Below are positions 7,515-8,791 of a DNA stretch of 8,791 nucleotides, piece by piece (the stretch's first letter is position 1; each line of letters begins with the position of its first letter). Origin of the DNA: Chromatiaceae bacterium (lineage in GTDB: Bacteria > Pseudomonadota > Gammaproteobacteria > Chromatiales > Chromatiaceae); NCBI GenBank assembly GCA_016880695.1, contig JAEHCY010000595.1:1-8791 (forward strand). The letters run 5' to 3'. The notes under the pieces are model-generated. The model saw only the letters and a list, made by a program, of their open reading frames with translations, was not told where the DNA came from and made no database searches. Position numbers and translations under genes: made by a program.

Positions 7515-8582
7515 TTATAACCCCCGCGTGCGCAGGGAGGAGGAGGGTGCGGCCCCCTGGCGCATCTGGTGCCAGACGAACAGGCAGGCGGTCAGGAGCA
7601 GGAGCGCACCGCCCTGGTGCGCGGCGCCGAGCACCACGGGCACCCGCAGCAGGAGGGTCGAGATGCCCAGGGCGAGCTGAAGGCCGAGCGCGACCATCAG
7701 GAAATCGGAGCCGATGCGCACCCGTCGCGGCAGGGGTTGGCGGCGTACTGCCCACCAAAAGAGGGGAATCAGCACAAAGAGTAGGACGGCGAGCACTCGA
7801 TGGTCGAACTGAACGGCGGTCACGTTCTCGAACAGGTTTCGCCACAACGGGTCCAGGGTCGCCATCCCCTCGGGGATCCACCGCCCGTCCATCAGGGGAA
7901 AGGTGTTATAGGCGAATCCTGCCCGGGTGCCGGCCACGAAGCCCCCGGAGAGGGCGGTGACGAATACCAGCAGCGTGATCCAGGGTGCGAGTCCGCTCAG
8001 GCGCAGTCGCTCCTGCGCCGGGGTGGAGGACTGGGCGGGATACAGGAGATCCAAGGCCACCCAGAACAGATAGGCGTAGATCAAGAAGGCGAGGCCGAGG
8101 TGCGCGGTCAAGCGGTAGGGGCTAACATGGGGGTCATTGATCAATCCGCTCTTGACCATGTACCACCCGAGCGCCCCTTGGAGCCCGCCGAGCGCGAACA
8201 TGAACAACAGCTTGGGAATCACGGACCTGTCGATGCGGCGCCGGGCGATGAAGAACAGCAGGGGGACAAGGAAGATCGCGCCGATCAGGCGGCCGAGCAG
8301 GCGGTGGGCGTATTCGAACCAGAAGATGGTTTTGAACCCCTCCAGGGACATCCCGCGGTTCTTCTTCTGGTATTCGGGGGACTCCTGGTAGAGCTGAAAA
8401 ACCTGCTCCCAGGCAGGCTCGTTCAAGGGGGGCAGCACCCCGGTGATCGGCTCCCAGCGGACGATCGATAGGCCGGATCCGGTCAGTCGGGTGACACCGC
8501 CGAGCACCACCATGGCAAGGATGGCGGCACAGCAGATCAGCAACCAGATTGCAACCGGGCGTTGGGAGGCTGGGTAGGACAC
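7515..8582 (-). CDS. ctaA: heme A synthase (Cox15/CtaA family)
   Basis: Heme A synthase is an inner-membrane enzyme that oxidises the C8 methyl group of heme O to a formyl group, giving heme A for aa3-type cytochrome oxidases. The protein has 355 residues and alternating hydrophobic segments consistent with the family's eight membrane helices. The N-terminal signature GGVTRLTGSGLSIVRWEP (28-45) is typical of the Cox15/alphaproteobacterial type. The four conserved heme-ligand histidines are present: H93 (EYAHRLLGR), H161 (LTAHLGLA), H261 (FDHRVLA) and H322 (AAHQGGA). E90 sits in the conserved position before H93. The GTG at 8582 is the first start after an in-frame stop at 8700-8702 and has AAAGGA 7 nt upstream. 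The usual partners (ctaB heme O synthase, oxidase subunits, SURF1) are not seen. The gene on the left side is a phosphate permease instead, so any partner must lie to the right or elsewhere. Confidence 0.96.
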   Translation of the reverse strand: MSYPASQRPVAIWLLICCAAILAMVVLGGVTRLTGSGLSIVRWEPITGVLPPLNEPAWEQVFQLYQESPEYQKKNRGMSLEGFKTIFWFEYAHRLLGRLIGAIFLVPLLFFIARRRIDRSVIPKLLFMFALGGLQGALGWYMVKSGLINDPHVSPYRLTAHLGLAFLIYAYLFWVALDLLYPAQSSTPAQERLRLSGLAPWITLLVFVTALSGGFVAGTRAGFAYNTFPLMDGRWIPEGMATLDPLWRNLFENVTAVQFDHRVLAVLLFVLIPLFWWAVRRQPLPRRVRIGSDFLMVALGLQLALGISTLLLRVPVVLGAAHQGGALLLLTACLFVWHQMRQGAAPSSSLRTRGL

Positions 8583-8589
8583 GGATATT

Positions 8590-8595
8590 TCCTTT
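8590..8595 (-). promoter_or_regulatory. Shine-Dalgarno of ctaA
   Basis: AAAGGA on the minus strand lies 7 nt upstream of the GTG at 8582, in a locally AT-rich stretch. It supports a GTG start, which also gives the expected N-terminus ahead of the first membrane helix. Confidence 0.65.
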
Positions 8596-8622
8596 CTAGG
8601 GCTGGGGAGAGGGCGCGAGCAC

Positions 8623-8648
8623 GCGCCGAAAGAGGGCGCCGAAAGAGG
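8623..8648. repeat. 13-bp tandem duplication in the ctaA leader
   Basis: GCGCCGAAAGAGG occurs twice head to tail with no mismatch, and two more matching bases (GC) follow. It lies 41-66 nt upstream of the ctaA start, inside the presumed 5' untranslated leader. It may be a slippage duplication; copy number could vary between strains. Confidence 0.8.
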
Positions 8649-8679
8649 GCTCTGGCGCTCAGCAGGGCACCGGGCCCAT

Positions 8680-8708
8680 AATCTATGCTCGCCTCCGGTT
8701 CACGACAA
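8680..8708 (-). promoter_or_regulatory. candidate sigma70-type promoter for ctaA
   Basis: On the minus strand TTGTCG (8708-8703, 4 of 6 to the -35 consensus) and TAGATT (8685-8680, 4 of 6 to the -10) are separated by 17 nt. Transcription would begin near 8673, giving a leader of about 90 nt. The region around the -10 is among the few AT-rich patches here, which adds some support. The -35 lies inside the inverted repeat at 8694-8713. Confidence 0.4.
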
Positions 8709-8713
8709 CCGGA
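8694..8713. repeat. inverted repeat overlapping the candidate ctaA promoter
   Basis: TCCGGTT-CACGAC-AACCGGA is a 7-bp inverted repeat with a 6-nt centre. It overlaps the proposed -35 element of ctaA, as a repressor or activator site might. It could also be a weak hairpin at the end of an upstream transcript. No binding protein can be named. Confidence 0.45.
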
Positions 8714-8791
8714 AGAGCGCCCCGGACAGCGGCGAGGGGCACATTCGGCTCGGCTTCGCCCGGACACCGCGCGATCGCCGATACGGATAAC
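8714..8791. other. right-edge sequence with no recognisable gene
   Basis: All three minus-strand frames enter from the right edge open. Two stop at TGA (8702-8700) and TAG (8686-8684), so the end of an upstream gene could be here. The third runs on into ctaA and looks like a shadow. None of the short translations resembles SURF1 or another oxidase-assembly protein. Confidence 0.35.

Noticed and set aside
7192..7881. Minus-strand 229-codon frame bridging ctaA, the gap and the permease
   Set aside because: It overlaps the well-supported ends of two real genes in another frame. Its Arg/Pro-rich low-complexity translation looks like GC-driven shadow coding.
8537..8767. Minus-strand 76-codon frame overlapping the ctaA start
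   Set aside because: It overlaps ctaA by about 46 nt, is Arg/Ser/Pro/Ala-rich, has no recognisable motif and runs through the candidate promoter and the tandem repeat.
1..8791. Mobile elements, CRISPR arrays, tRNA/rRNA genes or a novel defence system
   Set aside because: About 93% of the window is covered by four ordinary housekeeping genes. No transposase, terminal inverted repeats, regular direct repeats or structured RNA were seen. RecBC is normal chromosomal repair machinery, so its presence alone does not suggest a defence island.

Overview
The window is an ordinary-looking piece of GC-rich proteobacterial chromosome. All four recognisable genes lie on the minus strand, so the map reads right to left: ctaA (heme A synthase, 8582-7515), a PiT-family phosphate permease (7280-6042), recC (5915-2685) and recB (2681 to the left edge, truncated by the window). 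A RecBC pair with close similarity to the E. coli type points to a gammaproteobacterium. Together with the high GC content and a Cox15-type heme A synthase, which implies aerobic respiration through a heme a-containing oxidase, it fits an environmental gammaproteobacterium. The exact lineage cannot be fixed from sequence reading alone.

Region by region: 8583-8791 is the upstream region of ctaA, with a candidate promoter overlapping an inverted repeat, a 13-bp tandem duplication in the presumed leader and a good Shine-Dalgarno; no upstream gene can be recognised. ctaA follows. A 234-nt gap (7281-7514) carries a 9-bp GC-rich hairpin, a candidate promoter for the permease and a 10-bp palindrome. 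The phosphate permease follows. A 126-nt gap (5916-6041) holds a strong hairpin with 12-bp inverted arms and a smaller one. recC and recB are tightly coupled: recC ends TGA, then one codon (CCG), then the GTG start of recB in the same frame, with the recB Shine-Dalgarno inside the end of recC. recD would be expected beyond the left edge, but this cannot be seen.

Functionally, RecB and RecC form the core of the RecBCD helicase-nuclease that processes double-strand DNA ends. The permease imports inorganic phosphate, and heme A synthase makes the cofactor of cytochrome oxidase. The last two have no obvious link to recombination and look like unrelated neighbours sharing a strand. I found no mobile element, CRISPR array, RNA gene or convincing new system. 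The most interesting feature is the recC-TGA-CCG-recB in-frame junction. Three of the four genes (recB, the permease, ctaA) begin with GTG.
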